A DNA stretch of 64,000 nucleotides, from the NCBI RefSeq assembly GCF_004343585.1, contig NZ_SLYW01000001.1:868001-932000 (forward strand), written 5' to 3'. A model generated the notes under the pieces. It searched no databases. It worked only from the letters and a program-made list of their open reading frames with translations, and was not told the origin of the DNA. A program made the translations under genes and the position numbers. Positions 1 through 7,964 of the stretch are shown piece after piece (position 1 is the stretch's first letter; each line of letters begins with the position of its first letter). This DNA is from Neorhizobium sp. JUb45 (GTDB taxonomy: Bacteria > Pseudomonadota > Alphaproteobacteria > Rhizobiales > Rhizobiaceae).

Positions 1-36
1 GCGGGATGTCGAATGTGTGTTGGTCGAAACTGTCAT
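1..36 (-). CDS. Possible start of a TonB-dependent receptor, cut by the window edge
   Basis: An ATG at 36 on the minus strand opens a frame (MTVSTNTHSTSR) that runs off the left edge. A GAGAGG motif lies 13-18 bases upstream. It follows the FecR-type gene by 85 bases in the same direction, where FecI/FecR systems usually carry their TonB-dependent receptor. Only 12 codons are visible, so the identity rests on gene order alone and the frame may not be real. Confidence 0.3.
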   Translation of the reverse strand, partial: MTVSTNTHSTSR

Positions 37-121
37 GGTCCCCGGACCCGTCCTCTCAAGCTATGTCTCTGCCGGGTGGACGGATGGGCGGCCGGGTTTG
101 GGACAGGTCTTTTGAAAAAAA

Positions 122-1075
122 TTATTGGCGCAGGATCGTCAGGTAGGGGCCGAGGCGTGTCACCTTGATGCCGATCGCTTCGGAAAAACCGTCGAGCGCG
201 GTCTGCGGATCGGTGAGGTCGAGGCTTCCGGAGATTTTTCGCGTCGCCAGATCGGATTGGGCGATGACGATACGGCCCGGAAGATAACGGGCGATTTCGT
301 CGACGACCGCCGCAAGCGGACGGTTTTCGAAAACGATGCGGCCCTGCCGCCACGCGGTCGCCATGCCGATATCGGCCGGTTCGACCGCACCCAGTTGGCC
401 GTCGTCGTCATAGGAGAGCTGGTTGCCTTCCGGCAGGCGCTGCCGGCCGTCACCGGAGAGCGAGGTCACCATGACGGCGTGTTCGGTCACGGTCACATGC
501 GTTGCGTCGGCGGTGAGGTTGATGTCGAAGGCTGTGCCGAGTGCCGTCGTCGATCCATGGCCGGCCTCGACCACGAAAGGCCGGGCAGGGTCGGCAGCCA
601 CCTCGAAATAGGCCTGGCCGCGCAGCAGTTTAATCCGGCGTTCGTTGCGCTCCATATGGATCGCGATGGCGGTTTCGGCATTGAGTTCGACCCTGGAGCC
701 ATCGGCCAGCGTCAGGTGTTGCGGCTGGCCGGTGCCGGTGATGATGTCGGCACGCAGGCGCATGGGGCCGTCAGCGGCCATGAATGCGCCGGAGCCTGCC
801 ATGATGACCAGCAGTGCCGCCACCACGTTGCGGGCGCGCAGCAGCGGCTTGTGGGCGGCTTTCTGGGCAAAGTCGAGGTCGCTTTTCAGGAGATGGCTGG
901 CATCGCCCATGGCGCGGCGGGCGCGTTCGTACACCACGGCGCGGGCAGGGTCCTTGGCAAGCCAGGTCTGGAACTGCGCCTGCAGCATCGGGTCATCCGG
1001 CTCGTCCTGCAGACGCAGCAGCCAGTCGACCGCCTGTTCGCGCAGTTTTCGGTCGTTTGCCTTGTCGTCTGACAT
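122..1075 (-). CDS. FecR-family anti-sigma regulator (inner membrane)
   Basis: This 317-residue protein has the FecR layout: an N-terminal DUF4880-type segment of about 60 residues (motif AVDWLLRLQDEPDD), one membrane segment near residues 85-105 (NVVAALLVIMAGSGAFMAA), and a periplasmic FecR domain (RADIITGTGQPQHLTLADGS, then ELNAETAIAI and RRIKLLRGQAYFEV). The C-terminus resembles the receptor-interacting region of FecR. Such proteins relay the state of an outer-membrane TonB receptor to the ECF sigma factor. The sigma gene lies immediately upstream and ends at 1111, so the two are probably cotranscribed. An alternative ATG at 1105 would add ten residues and sits 5 bases after the sigma stop; the start is therefore uncertain. 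The ligand sensed cannot be told from sequence; iron chelates are typical. Confidence 0.88.
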   Translation of the reverse strand: MSDDKANDRKLREQAVDWLLRLQDEPDDPMLQAQFQTWLAKDPARAVVYERARRAMGDASHLLKSDLDFAQKAAHKPLLRARNVVAALLVIMAGSGAFMAADGPMRLRADIITGTGQPQHLTLADGSRVELNAETAIAIHMERNERRIKLLRGQAYFEVAADPARPFVVEAGHGSTTALGTAFDINLTADATHVTVTEHAVMVTSLSGDGRQRLPEGNQLSYDDDGQLGAVEPADIGMATAWRQGRIVFENRPLAAVVDEIARYLPGRIVIAQSDLATRKISGSLDLTDPQTALDGFSEAIGIKVTRLGPYLTILRQ

Positions 1076-1110
1076 GGATCCGGCTTTTTCCGCTCTGCTG
1101 GTCATCGGGG

Positions 1111-1671
1111 TCAGAGTGTCTCTTCCAGCCTGTCGAGGCAATGCAGGTAAGCCTTGCGCAGATGACGGTCGACCATGTTGCGGCTGATTTTCATGCGCAG
1201 CGCGATTTCATCGGACGACAGGTTGCCGACGCGGCTGGCGATGAAGACGCGGCGTCTCTGCAGCGACATGTCCATGATGGCCGTCTTGAGAATGGCGATG
1301 CGGTATTCGAGATCCAGTCCCTGATCGGGCGAGGCGATCGGTGCGCTGACCAGCAGTGCTTCCTGCTCGCTGCCGGAAAACAGGCAGGCTTCGAAACGCT
1401 GGCGCCGGAAACGGTCGATGCCGAGATTGACGCAGGCGCGGATCAGAAACGCCCTCAGCGACGTCTTGCCTTCCAGCGCCGTCTGCTTCTGCCGCAGGCG
1501 AACATAAACGTCGTGGACGATTTCCTGGGAATTTGCAGGGCTATGGCCGCGGCGGCGCACGCTTGTGCACAGTTCCTCGTAATGCGCCAGCAACGCGCTA
1601 TCCAGCAGGGCTGTGTGGCTGGTGGTCGACGTGAAGTCGCCGGAGGAGGAGGCGCCGAAATGCGCGGTCAT
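1111..1671 (-). CDS. ECF sigma factor, FecI type
   Basis: The 186-residue product has the two-domain ECF plan. Sigma region 2 covers roughly residues 25-95 (AHYEELCTSVRRRGHS, then EIVHDVYVRLRQ and LRAFLIRACVNLGIDRFRR). Region 4 covers about 130-180, with a helix-turn-helix in SSDEIALRMKISRNMVDRHL. It should direct RNA polymerase to the promoter of the linked TonB receptor when released by the FecR partner next door. The spacing and order fecI-fecR-(receptor) match FecIRA systems. A TGA-N9-TCA element lies upstream of its start, suggesting iron-dependent repression. The gene begins with ATG at 1671. Confidence 0.9.
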   Translation of the reverse strand: MTAHFGASSSGDFTSTTSHTALLDSALLAHYEELCTSVRRRGHSPANSQEIVHDVYVRLRQKQTALEGKTSLRAFLIRACVNLGIDRFRRQRFEACLFSGSEQEALLVSAPIASPDQGLDLEYRIAILKTAIMDMSLQRRRVFIASRVGNLSSDEIALRMKISRNMVDRHLRKAYLHCLDRLEETL

Positions 1672-1738
1672 GGCAGTCCCGGAGGTGGCGGTGGATCACC
1701 GGTCTCTTAGACGCCATGGACAGGCAATGCAACAAATA

Positions 1739-1753
1739 TGATTTTTATCATCA
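1739..1753. promoter_or_regulatory. Candidate iron-responsive operator (TGA-N9-TCA)
   Basis: Bases 1739-1753 read TGA-N9-TCA, the IRO pattern bound by RirA in rhizobia, and overlap a perfect inverted repeat ATGAT-TTTT-ATCAT (1738-1751) that would also suit a Fur-type protein. It lies about 67 bases upstream of the FecI-type sigma gene. The stretch is AT-rich, so a chance match is possible. Confidence 0.4.
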
Positions 1754-1832
1754 TGTTTATTGATGCCCTCTTTTGGAGAGCGGGTCAGCAGGCGGCGGCG
1801 GCTGTCGGTGGCCGCCTGCTATCAGAGCCGTA

Positions 1833-3056
1833 TCAGGCCTTGGTCAGCTTGACGATGGTGGAGCTGCCGCCGCGGCTTTCGGTAACGGCATAGACGGCGC
1901 CATCGGGGCCGACCTTGACGTCGCGGATGCGCGCATCGAGCGGCACGCGTTCTTCATGAGCTACCTTGTCACCATCCATGTGCAGCACGACGACGCCCTG
2001 CGATCCGAGACCGCCGACGAGGAAGACGCCTTTCCATTCGGGAATGGCATCGCCATCATAATAGGCCATGCCGGAAGGGGCGATCACCGGGTCCCAGTAA
2101 TAGACCGGCTGTTCGGTTTCGGCCTTTGCGGTAATGCCGTCGCCGACCGCCTTACCGCTATATTCGACGCCATAGGTGACTTCCGGCCAACCGTAATTCT
2201 TGCCGGCTTCCGGGCGGTTCAGTTCGTCGCCGCCCTTGGGGCCGTGTTCCACCGTCCAGAGACGGCCCTGGCCGTCGAGAGTGGCGGCCTGCAGGTTGCG
2301 GTGGCCGAGGCTCCAGATTTCCGGCCTTGCGTTTTCGGTGGAAACGAACGGGTTATCGGGCAGGGCCTTGCCCTCGGCATCGATCCGGAAAACCTTGCCG
2401 AGGCCGCTCGAAAGCTCCTGCGCCTGCACGCGTGGTTCCGCATCCGAGCGCTCGCCTACCGTTACGTAAAGCTCGCCCTGCGGGCCAAACACGAGGCGGG
2501 AGCCAAAATGCTTGTTGCCGTCATAGCTCGGCATCTGCTGGAAAACGACCTTCACGTCTTCGAGCGTACCGCCGCCGGCATCGTCTGGCACCAGCTTGGC
2601 CGAAGCGACCGAGGTGCCGTTGCCGTCTTCACGCTGTTCGGAAAATGAGAAGTAAATCTTGCCGGAGGTTTCGTAGTCGGGTGCTAGCGCCACGTCGAGC
2701 AGGCCGCCCTGTCCGCCGGATAGGACTTTCGGCACGCCCTTGATTTCGGGGCCGGCTTCGCCTTCCTCGGAAATGATATGCATTGCGCCTTCCTTGGCGG
2801 TGACCAGCATGCGGCCATCGGGAAGGAATTCCATCGACCAGAGATGCGGCAGGTTTTCCGCCACGGTCTCGGTGGCGATTTTGGGCATCTGGGCGGGCTG
2901 CGGCGCACGGGTCTGGTTGGCGAAGGCGGGCTTCTGGTCCGGGGCGTTGGCGGCCTTGGTTTCGGCCGGCTTGCCTGCCGTTTGCGCAAGGACCGGGCCT
3001 GCAAGAACAGCGGTGGCCAGCATGGTGCCGGTGAGAAGACGGGCGAGGCGCGTCAT
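1833..3056 (-). CDS. Secreted PQQ-dependent sugar dehydrogenase (YliI/Asd-like)
   Basis: The 407-residue protein starts at 3056 behind an AAGGGAG ribosome site; an upstream in-frame ATG at 3134 lacks one. A Sec signal peptide (residues 1-25, MTRLARLLTGTMLATAVLAG, cleavage near VLA-QT) is followed by a low-complexity linker and a six-bladed beta-propeller of the soluble glucose/aldose dehydrogenase family. Supporting motifs are NLPHLWSMEFLPDGRMLVT, GGLLDVALAPDY, HFGSRLVFGPQGELYVTVGE, WSLGHRNLQA and EHGPKGGDELN. GHRN with the downstream EHGPKGGDE is the usual signature around the PQQ/Ca site. It probably oxidises aldose sugars in the periplasm and passes electrons to the respiratory chain. No PQQ synthesis genes are nearby, so cofactor supply must come from elsewhere. 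Confidence 0.85.
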   Translation of the reverse strand: MTRLARLLTGTMLATAVLAGPVLAQTAGKPAETKAANAPDQKPAFANQTRAPQPAQMPKIATETVAENLPHLWSMEFLPDGRMLVTAKEGAMHIISEEGEAGPEIKGVPKVLSGGQGGLLDVALAPDYETSGKIYFSFSEQREDGNGTSVASAKLVPDDAGGGTLEDVKVVFQQMPSYDGNKHFGSRLVFGPQGELYVTVGERSDAEPRVQAQELSSGLGKVFRIDAEGKALPDNPFVSTENARPEIWSLGHRNLQAATLDGQGRLWTVEHGPKGGDELNRPEAGKNYGWPEVTYGVEYSGKAVGDGITAKAETEQPVYYWDPVIAPSGMAYYDGDAIPEWKGVFLVGGLGSQGVVVLHMDGDKVAHEERVPLDARIRDVKVGPDGAVYAVTESRGGSSTIVKLTKA

Positions 3057-3263
3057 GGTGAACTCCCTTTCATCGTGATCGTCTCTGGTGCGTGGACGTC
3101 TCCTATCTAGGGCGTCATGCCGCCAGAACCGCACACGCAGTGTTCAACATAACTTTATCGGATTTCGGCGCCCGTTCCGGCGCGCTGACAAACAGATTCA
3201 ATCACTTGCGATGTTGAATCCGCTTGTCGCCGCAAGTGCGTGTTTGTGGCGGCTTATTAGCAA

Positions 3264-4439
3264 TCACAAACCCAGCACGGTCAGCATGATGAAAGTGGCA
3301 AACAGCACGAAATGCGTCATGCCTTCGATGGCGTTTGTTTCCCCGTCATTGAGGTTGATGGCGGCGACGATGAGAGTGATGACAACCATCACCGTCTGCA
3401 CCGGTGTCATCGCCATGACAAAAGGCTGGCCGGTGTAAAGCGCGATCGCCTCCATCACCGGCACGGTGAGGATGACGGTGGACAGCGAGGCACCCATGGC
3501 GATGTTGATGACCGATTGCATGCGGTTGCGAAGGGCAGCGCGCAGGGCCGTGAGGATTTCCGGTGCGGCTGAGATCGACGCGACGATGACGGCCATCAGG
3601 GCAGGCGGGGCGGATGTGCTCTCAAGACCTGTGTCGAGGAAGGCGGCCATGAACTCTGCGAGAAAACCGATGACGACGACACCGAAAAGGATGACGCCGA
3701 TGGAGACGGCGGCGCTGGTCTCTTCTTCCGGGGCGCTGGTCGGTGCCGGTGTGGTGGCCGGCTGTGGCGACAAGGGTTGCGAGCCGCCGACGCTCGCGGC
3801 CGCAGTCGCCGGTCGTGCTTTCGTATAGCTGTAGCTGAAGAAATAGCTGTGCGGCCCGACCTGCATTTTCAGGAACAGGGCGTAAAGCGCGATCATCGCA
3901 ATGATGGTGAAGCCGGAATAATAATGCCAGCGATCGTCGGGCACGAATTCCGGCACGATCATCGAAATGCCCATGGCGGTGAGGATCATCACGCCATAGG
4001 TTTTGCCCGAATTGTCGTTATAGGGCTGTTCGCCATGACGCAGGCCGCCGAGCAGCGCGGCGAGGCCCAGAATGCCGTTGATGTCGAGCATGACGGCCGA
4101 ATAGATCGTGTCGCGCACCAGGGTCGGCGAGGTGCTGCTGCCGAGCATGATCGCAAGGATCATCACCTCGACGGCCACGGCTGACAGCGTCAGGATCATC
4201 GTGCCATAGGGATCGCCGACCTTGTGGGCCAGCAGTTCGGCATGGTGGGCAACGCGGGTGGAGGCGAGCACGATCACACCGATCAGCACGGCGGCGGCAA
4301 TCAGCGACACCGTTTTGCCGGCGCCGATCAGGCTATGTTCCACAAAGATGCAGGCGATGGCGACGATTGCTGCCAGAACGAGCGATTTTTCCTGTTTCGG
4401 TAGTGCCGCGATATTCGCCATGATTCCCATCAAAGACAT
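3264..4439 (-). CDS. Calcium/cation:proton antiporter (ChaA-like, CaCA superfamily)
   Basis: A 391-residue inner-membrane protein with about eleven hydrophobic segments in two inverted repeats. The conserved alpha-repeat motifs are visible: SAVAVEVMILAIMLG in the first half and ASISAAPEILTALRAALRNR in the second, the latter followed by INIAMGASLSTVILTVP. A hydrophilic Pro/Ala-rich loop (about residues 210-240, GGSQPLSPQPATTPAP) joins the halves. The family exchanges Ca2+ or Na+/K+ for protons at high pH or salt. Several Met codons (residues 1, 4, 7) could be the start; 4439 is the longest. Neighbours give no functional hint. Confidence 0.85.
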   Translation of the reverse strand: MSLMGIMANIAALPKQEKSLVLAAIVAIACIFVEHSLIGAGKTVSLIAAAVLIGVIVLASTRVAHHAELLAHKVGDPYGTMILTLSAVAVEVMILAIMLGSSTSPTLVRDTIYSAVMLDINGILGLAALLGGLRHGEQPYNDNSGKTYGVMILTAMGISMIVPEFVPDDRWHYYSGFTIIAMIALYALFLKMQVGPHSYFFSYSYTKARPATAAASVGGSQPLSPQPATTPAPTSAPEEETSAAVSIGVILFGVVVIGFLAEFMAAFLDTGLESTSAPPALMAVIVASISAAPEILTALRAALRNRMQSVINIAMGASLSTVILTVPVMEAIALYTGQPFVMAMTPVQTVMVVITLIVAAINLNDGETNAIEGMTHFVLFATFIMLTVLGL

Positions 4440-4647
4440 GTGTCAAAGCCTTGGGATCTAATGCCGACATGGCAGCCATCAAGGGCGCATTTTGCGCCTT
4501 GGCGGTATTGGTGCCATAGTAACGTCAGACGGGTGGGAACTTCGGGCCTTCTCGACGCTTCTCTCCTGCACGCGAATGCCGGCTGGATTTTTATTGGCTG
4601 ATGCTGGCTGCGCGCCAAAAGACAGGCCAAAAGCAAGGAGGGAAAGC

Positions 4648-4908
4648 ATGACCAAGGTTGTCTATCAGGTCGTCAGGCATGATGGCGGCTGGGCGTATCG
4701 CCTGGATGGAGCCTATTCCGAAGCCTTTCCGACACATGAGGATGCGCTCGCTGCAGCCCGCATCGTGGCGGCCGAACAGCAGGTCGGCGGCGAACCGGAA
4801 GAGATCAGCTGGCAGGATTCCAAAGGCGTCTGGCACACCGAATACAGCGATGGCGGCGACCGCCCGGAGGCCGAGGTCGTGGATGATGACGAGGCGCGTC
4901 GAGCGTAG
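4648..4908 (+). CDS. DUF2188-like small protein
   Basis: An 86-residue acidic protein starting at ATG 4648, preceded by an AGGAGGG ribosome site. The first 60 residues match the DUF2188 pattern: a beta strand (KVVYQVVRHDGGWAYRLDG), an alanine-rich helix that starts with a threonine/histidine turn (FPTHEDALAAARIVAAEQQ), and a closing strand around EEISWQDSKGVWHTEY. The last 20 residues are acidic and probably disordered. DUF2188 proteins are small and cytosolic and have no agreed function. It stands alone, between divergent or convergent neighbours. Confidence 0.7.
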   Translation: MTKVVYQVVRHDGGWAYRLDGAYSEAFPTHEDALAAARIVAAEQQVGGEPEEISWQDSKGVWHTEYSDGGDRPEAEVVDDDEARRA

Positions 4909-4936
4909 GCAGGTTTCTGCAGGTCTTAAGGAAAAA

Positions 4937-4957
4937 GGGCCCGCCAATGGCGAGCCC
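4937..4957 (-). terminator. Intrinsic terminator of the arsR-OYE operon
   Basis: Read on the minus strand, GGGCTCGCC-ATT-GGCGGGCCC forms a nine-pair stem (one G-T pair) followed by five Ts. It lies 20 bases beyond the stop codon of the Old Yellow Enzyme gene. Confidence 0.85.
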
Positions 4958-4978
4958 CCAATCAGTTCGTAGCGTGCC

Positions 4979-6106
4979 TTATTCGGCCGCAACGGCTTCC
5001 AGCGACGGATAGTCGGTGTAGCCCTTGGCACCGCCACCGTAGAAGGTGGCCACTTCCGGGGCGTTGAGCGGCGCACCGGTCTTCAGGCGCTCGACCAGAT
5101 CCGGGTTGGCGATGAAGGCGCGACCGAAGGCGACGACATCGGCGTAACCGCTTTCGATGGCGGCCTTGGCGCTTTCGCCGTCATAACCGTTGTTGACCAT
5201 CCAGGCGCCCTTGCCACCGGCATCACGATAGGCGGCCTTCAGGGCGTGGTAGTCGAACGGCTTGCCACCTTGCGTGAAATCACGCGGGCCACCCGTTGCG
5301 CCTTCGATGACATGGATGAAGGCGAGATCGCGCTTGCCGAGTTCCTTGGCGACATAGTCGAACAGGGTCTGCGGATCTTCCTCGGTGATGTTATTGGCAG
5401 GCGTGACCGGCGACAGGCGCAGGCCGGTGCGGCCGCCGCCGATTTCGGCAGACACGGCTTCGACGACTTCAATGAGGAAGCGGGCGCGGTTTTCGATCGA
5501 GCCACCATAGTCATCGGTGCGCTGGTTGGCGCCGGTCTTCAGGAACTGGTCGATCAGGTAGCCGTTGGCGCCGTGGATTTCGACACCATCAAAGCCGGCG
5601 TCGATGGCTGCGCGTGCGCCTTTGCGGAAATCATCGACGATGCCGGCGATCTCGGACAGGTCGAGTGCACGCGGGTCGGAGGTTTCGACGAAGGCGCCGC
5701 TGCCATCCGGGTTGACGATATAGGTCTTGCCATTGGCCGGCAGGGCAGACGGCGCAACCGGCGCGCCGCCATTCGGCTGCAGTGAGGTGTGCGAGATGCG
5801 GCCGACATGCCACATCTGCGTGACGATCTTGCCGCCGCGCTGGTGCACGGCATCCGTCACCTTCTTCCAGCCCTCGATGGCCTGCGGCAGGTAGAGACCG
5901 GGAACGTCGGCGTAACCCTGGCCCTGCTGGGTGACCGGCGTGCCTTCTGTGATGATCAGGCCTGCGGTGGCGCGCTGTTCGTAATAAACGGCGTTGAGAT
6001 TGTTGGGGATCGCCTGCGGCGAGCGGTTGCGGGTCAGGGGCGCCATGGCGACGCGGTTTTCAAGGGCGATATAGCCGACGGTGATAGGATCGAACAGGCT
6101 GGCCAT
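4979..6106 (-). CDS. nemA: Old Yellow Enzyme family flavin reductase (NemA-like)
   Basis: The 375-residue TIM barrel carries OYE hallmarks: the N-terminal MAPLTRNRS, the FMN-binding GLIITEGTPVTQQGQGY, the substrate-binding pair in VEIHGANGYLIDQFLK (H-x2-N), the TDDYGGSIENRARF motif that follows it, and GYADVVAFGRAFIANPDL at the phosphate site. Enzymes of this group use NAD(P)H to reduce activated alkenes, maleimides, nitro-esters and quinones, so a role in electrophile detoxification is likely. An AAAGGAG site precedes the ATG. The gene is 36 bases downstream of a cysteine-rich ArsR regulator on the same strand, and a strong terminator ends the pair. The in vivo substrate is unknown. Confidence 0.92.
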   Translation of the reverse strand: MASLFDPITVGYIALENRVAMAPLTRNRSPQAIPNNLNAVYYEQRATAGLIITEGTPVTQQGQGYADVPGLYLPQAIEGWKKVTDAVHQRGGKIVTQMWHVGRISHTSLQPNGGAPVAPSALPANGKTYIVNPDGSGAFVETSDPRALDLSEIAGIVDDFRKGARAAIDAGFDGVEIHGANGYLIDQFLKTGANQRTDDYGGSIENRARFLIEVVEAVSAEIGGGRTGLRLSPVTPANNITEEDPQTLFDYVAKELGKRDLAFIHVIEGATGGPRDFTQGGKPFDYHALKAAYRDAGGKGAWMVNNGYDGESAKAAIESGYADVVAFGRAFIANPDLVERLKTGAPLNAPEVATFYGGGAKGYTDYPSLEAVAAE

Positions 6107-6142
6107 GAGGGCTCCTTTTAGCTGCCTTTGGAATTTCGGGTA

Positions 6143-6472
6143 TCAGAGAGTGTTGCGCAGCTCCTCGATGAAGGCTGCGATACGGTCCTCGTTGCGCTGG
6201 TAGAACGACCACTGGCCGACGCGCTTGAGCGTGATCAGGCCTGCCTTTTCCAGCACGGAAAGATGTTGGGAAACGGTAGACTGCGACAGGCCGCAGCACT
6301 TTTCGAACTGGCCGGCGCAAATGCCCATTTCGACCGGATGCGCCTGGCTGCAGAAATGATTTTCCGGCTCGCGCATCCATTCGAGGAACTCGACGCGCTT
6401 CGGATGGGAGAGAGCCTTGAGGATCTCTGCCTTTTCCGTCGGCTCAATCTGCGTTTTGTTCATATCGGTCAT
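6143..6472 (-). CDS. Cysteine-rich ArsR-family repressor
   Basis: A 109-residue winged-helix protein: EILKALSHPKRVEFLEWM is the usual ArsR opening helix, and SQSTVSQHLSVLEKAGLI is the recognition helix with the wing after it (KRVGQWSFYQRNED). Four cysteines (C41, C52, C59, C60) lie in or just before the recognition region, which would suit thiol- or metal-based sensing. It is cotranscribed with an OYE reductase, so it probably represses that enzyme until an electrophile or oxidant modifies the thiols; this is inference. Met1 (6472) and Met4 (6463) are both possible starts and neither has a clear ribosome site. In S. meliloti an ArsR-type gene also sits next to lsrB. Confidence 0.85.
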   Translation of the reverse strand: MTDMNKTQIEPTEKAEILKALSHPKRVEFLEWMREPENHFCSQAHPVEMGICAGQFEKCCGLSQSTVSQHLSVLEKAGLITLKRVGQWSFYQRNEDRIAAFIEELRNTL

Positions 6473-6474
6473 TG

Positions 6475-6490
6475 CCGATATATAAATCGG
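6475..6490. promoter_or_regulatory. Candidate operator of the ArsR repressor
   Basis: CCGAT-N6-ATCGG is a perfect five-base inverted repeat two bases upstream of the longest start of the ArsR gene, inside an AT-rich promoter-like stretch. A further ATCGG half lies at 6464-6468. The position suits autoregulation. Confidence 0.5.
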
Positions 6491-6538
6491 TAAAATACGA
6501 TTTTAAGGGGCGGTGCCGGATTTTTCTGAATCGCGGGC

Positions 6539-6649
6539 AAAAAAATGGGCCGACGGAAGAACCGCGGCCCGTAGGTATGAAGGTTTCAAAACCTCCAGAG
6601 GGGAACAGCCGGCAATGACGACGAGGGGTGTCGCCAACGGGGCCGGCTA
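6539..6649 (-). ncRNA. abcR: AbcR-type (alpha-r15 family) small RNA, downstream copy
   Basis: The minus strand holds a 38-base block (6572-6609) repeated at 6801-6838 with 35 identities, rich in anti-Shine-Dalgarno bases (CCCCUCUGGAGG), and ends in a terminator: GGGCCG-CGG paired with CCG-CGGCCC (6547-6570) then seven Ts. The three differences keep an AGGU/ACCU hairpin, as expected for an RNA. A weak promoter (TTGCCA, 17 bases, CATCTC) puts the start near 6649, giving about 111 nt. Rhizobia carry twin AbcR1/AbcR2 sRNAs beside the LsrB/VtlR regulator; these repress many ABC transporter mRNAs with Hfq. The 5' end is an estimate. Confidence 0.75.
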
Positions 6650-6764
6650 AGCAATGAGATGGGGTGTCGGAACCGGGATGGCAAGGGCTGTTTGCCGCTA
6701 AAAAACATTTTTGTTGAGGCGGCAGAAAATCTGTTCCGCTGCCCTTCACCACTTGGATCCAGGC

Positions 6765-6881
6765 AAAAAAAGAGGGCCACCGGATTGCTCCAGGGCCCTT
6801 TAGGTATGAAGGTCAAAAAACCTCCAGAGGGGAACAGCTGATGCGGTGGAACTGGGAGGAAAGCCACCGTGTGCATCAACT
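6765..6881 (-). ncRNA. abcR: AbcR-type (alpha-r15 family) small RNA, upstream copy
   Basis: This is the upstream member of the pair. It carries the second copy of the 38-base block (6801-6838), an additional unpaired CUUUCCUCCCAG stretch suited to pairing with ribosome binding sites, and a terminator with AGGGCC/GGCCCT arms (6773-6799) and seven Ts. A promoter (TTGTGA, 17 bases, CATATC) predicts initiation near 6881 and a transcript of about 117 nt, close to the known length of AbcR RNAs. A LysR-type inverted repeat overlaps its -35 element. The 5' end is inferred. Confidence 0.78.
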
Positions 6882-6887
6882 GAGTGC

Positions 6888-6928
6888 GATATGGGCGTTT
6901 TTTGTGCAGGTCACAACGCTTTATTGTG
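6888..6928 (-). promoter_or_regulatory. Promoter of the upstream sRNA with a LysR-type site
   Basis: On the minus strand TTGTGA (6911-6916) and CATATC (6888-6893) are 17 bases apart. A perfect inverted repeat CACAA-N7-TTGTG (6912-6928) overlaps the -35 box. Spacing and location suit activation by a LysR-family protein; the LsrB/VtlR gene ends 115 bases away, and VtlR is known to activate an abcR gene in Brucella. Confidence 0.55.
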
Positions 6929-7042
6929 CAATCCAGCTATGCCTTGAGTGCAAGGCTTCCGTCGCGTGGCTGTCATATTTGCAAAGGTTGCGCAAAACGC
7001 GACGGATGGAGCATGAAAATGCTCCATCTCGTGTCATCCGGG

Positions 7043-7945
7043 TCAGAAGTTCCAGTTGCGCGCCTTGGCGACGATGAAGTCACGGAAAACTTTGAGCTTT
7101 GCCGCGTTCTTGATTTCATCGGGATAGCAGAAATAGGTGTCGAAAGAGGGGATGTCGGCATTTATGGCCAGCTGGATCAGGCCCGGATCGCGGCCGACGA
7201 TATAATCCGGCAGCACGGCAATACCGATTCCCAACAGGCAGGCGCGCTTGATCGACGTCTGGCTGTTAATCTGCAGGTGAGGGGTGCGCGGGTTGTCCGA
7301 CGATCGACCGGCGTCTTCCAGCCAGTTCACGTCCAGCAGATAGTTGGGGGCCGGCTGGCCAAAGCTGATGATTCTGTGGTTGTCGAGATCCTCGACCGTC
7401 TGCGGCTCGCCGAACCGGTTGATGTAGGAGGGCGCCGCATAGACGTGCATGTGCACGGTAAACAGCTTGCGCTGAATGAGGTCGGACTGCTGCGGCTGGC
7501 GAAGGCGGATGGCGCAATCGGCGTGACGCATGTTGACGTCGACTTCCTCGTTGTCGAGGATCAGCTGGATCGACATTTCCGGATAGAGCTGCAGGAATTC
7601 CTGCACCTTGTCGGTGAGCCAGCCCTGGCCAAGGCCGACCGTGGTGGTGACGCGCAGCTTGCCGGACGGTTTGTCGGTCGTCTCCGTCAGCTGCATCTTC
7701 ACCGTTTCGAGCTTCAGAAGCACGTCATGGGCAGTGCGGTACAGCAACTCGCCCTGTTCGGTGAGGATGAGGCCACGGGCATGGCGGTGAAACAGTTTTA
7801 CGCCGACATCCTGCTCGAGCGCGCTGACCTGACGGCTGATCGCCGACTGGGACAGATGCAGCTTGTCTGCCGCATGGGTGAAGGACCCAGCCTCCGCCGC
7901 AGCGTGAAAGATGCGCAGTTTGTCCCAATCGAGAGGCACCACCAT
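7043..7945 (-). CDS. lsrB: LysR-family regulator, LsrB/VtlR type
   Basis: A 300-residue LysR protein: the N-terminal helix-turn-helix spans about residues 8-66 (DKLRIFHAAAEAGSFTHAA, then LHLSQSAISRQVSALEQ), and the rest is a periplasmic-binding-protein-like effector domain. Cysteines at 144, 236 and 273 lie in that domain; S. meliloti LsrB is known to respond to redox state through cysteines. It lies 19 bases after trxB on the same strand and upstream of twin AbcR-like RNAs, the order found in S. meliloti and Agrobacterium. Orthologues control LPS synthesis, oxidative stress and abcR expression. Assignment rests on family and synteny. Confidence 0.85.
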   Translation of the reverse strand: MVVPLDWDKLRIFHAAAEAGSFTHAADKLHLSQSAISRQVSALEQDVGVKLFHRHARGLILTEQGELLYRTAHDVLLKLETVKMQLTETTDKPSGKLRVTTTVGLGQGWLTDKVQEFLQLYPEMSIQLILDNEEVDVNMRHADCAIRLRQPQQSDLIQRKLFTVHMHVYAAPSYINRFGEPQTVEDLDNHRIISFGQPAPNYLLDVNWLEDAGRSSDNPRTPHLQINSQTSIKRACLLGIGIAVLPDYIVGRDPGLIQLAINADIPSFDTYFCYPDEIKNAAKLKVFRDFIVAKARNWNF

Positions 7946-7964
7946 GCCTTAGTCCTCTTCGTTG

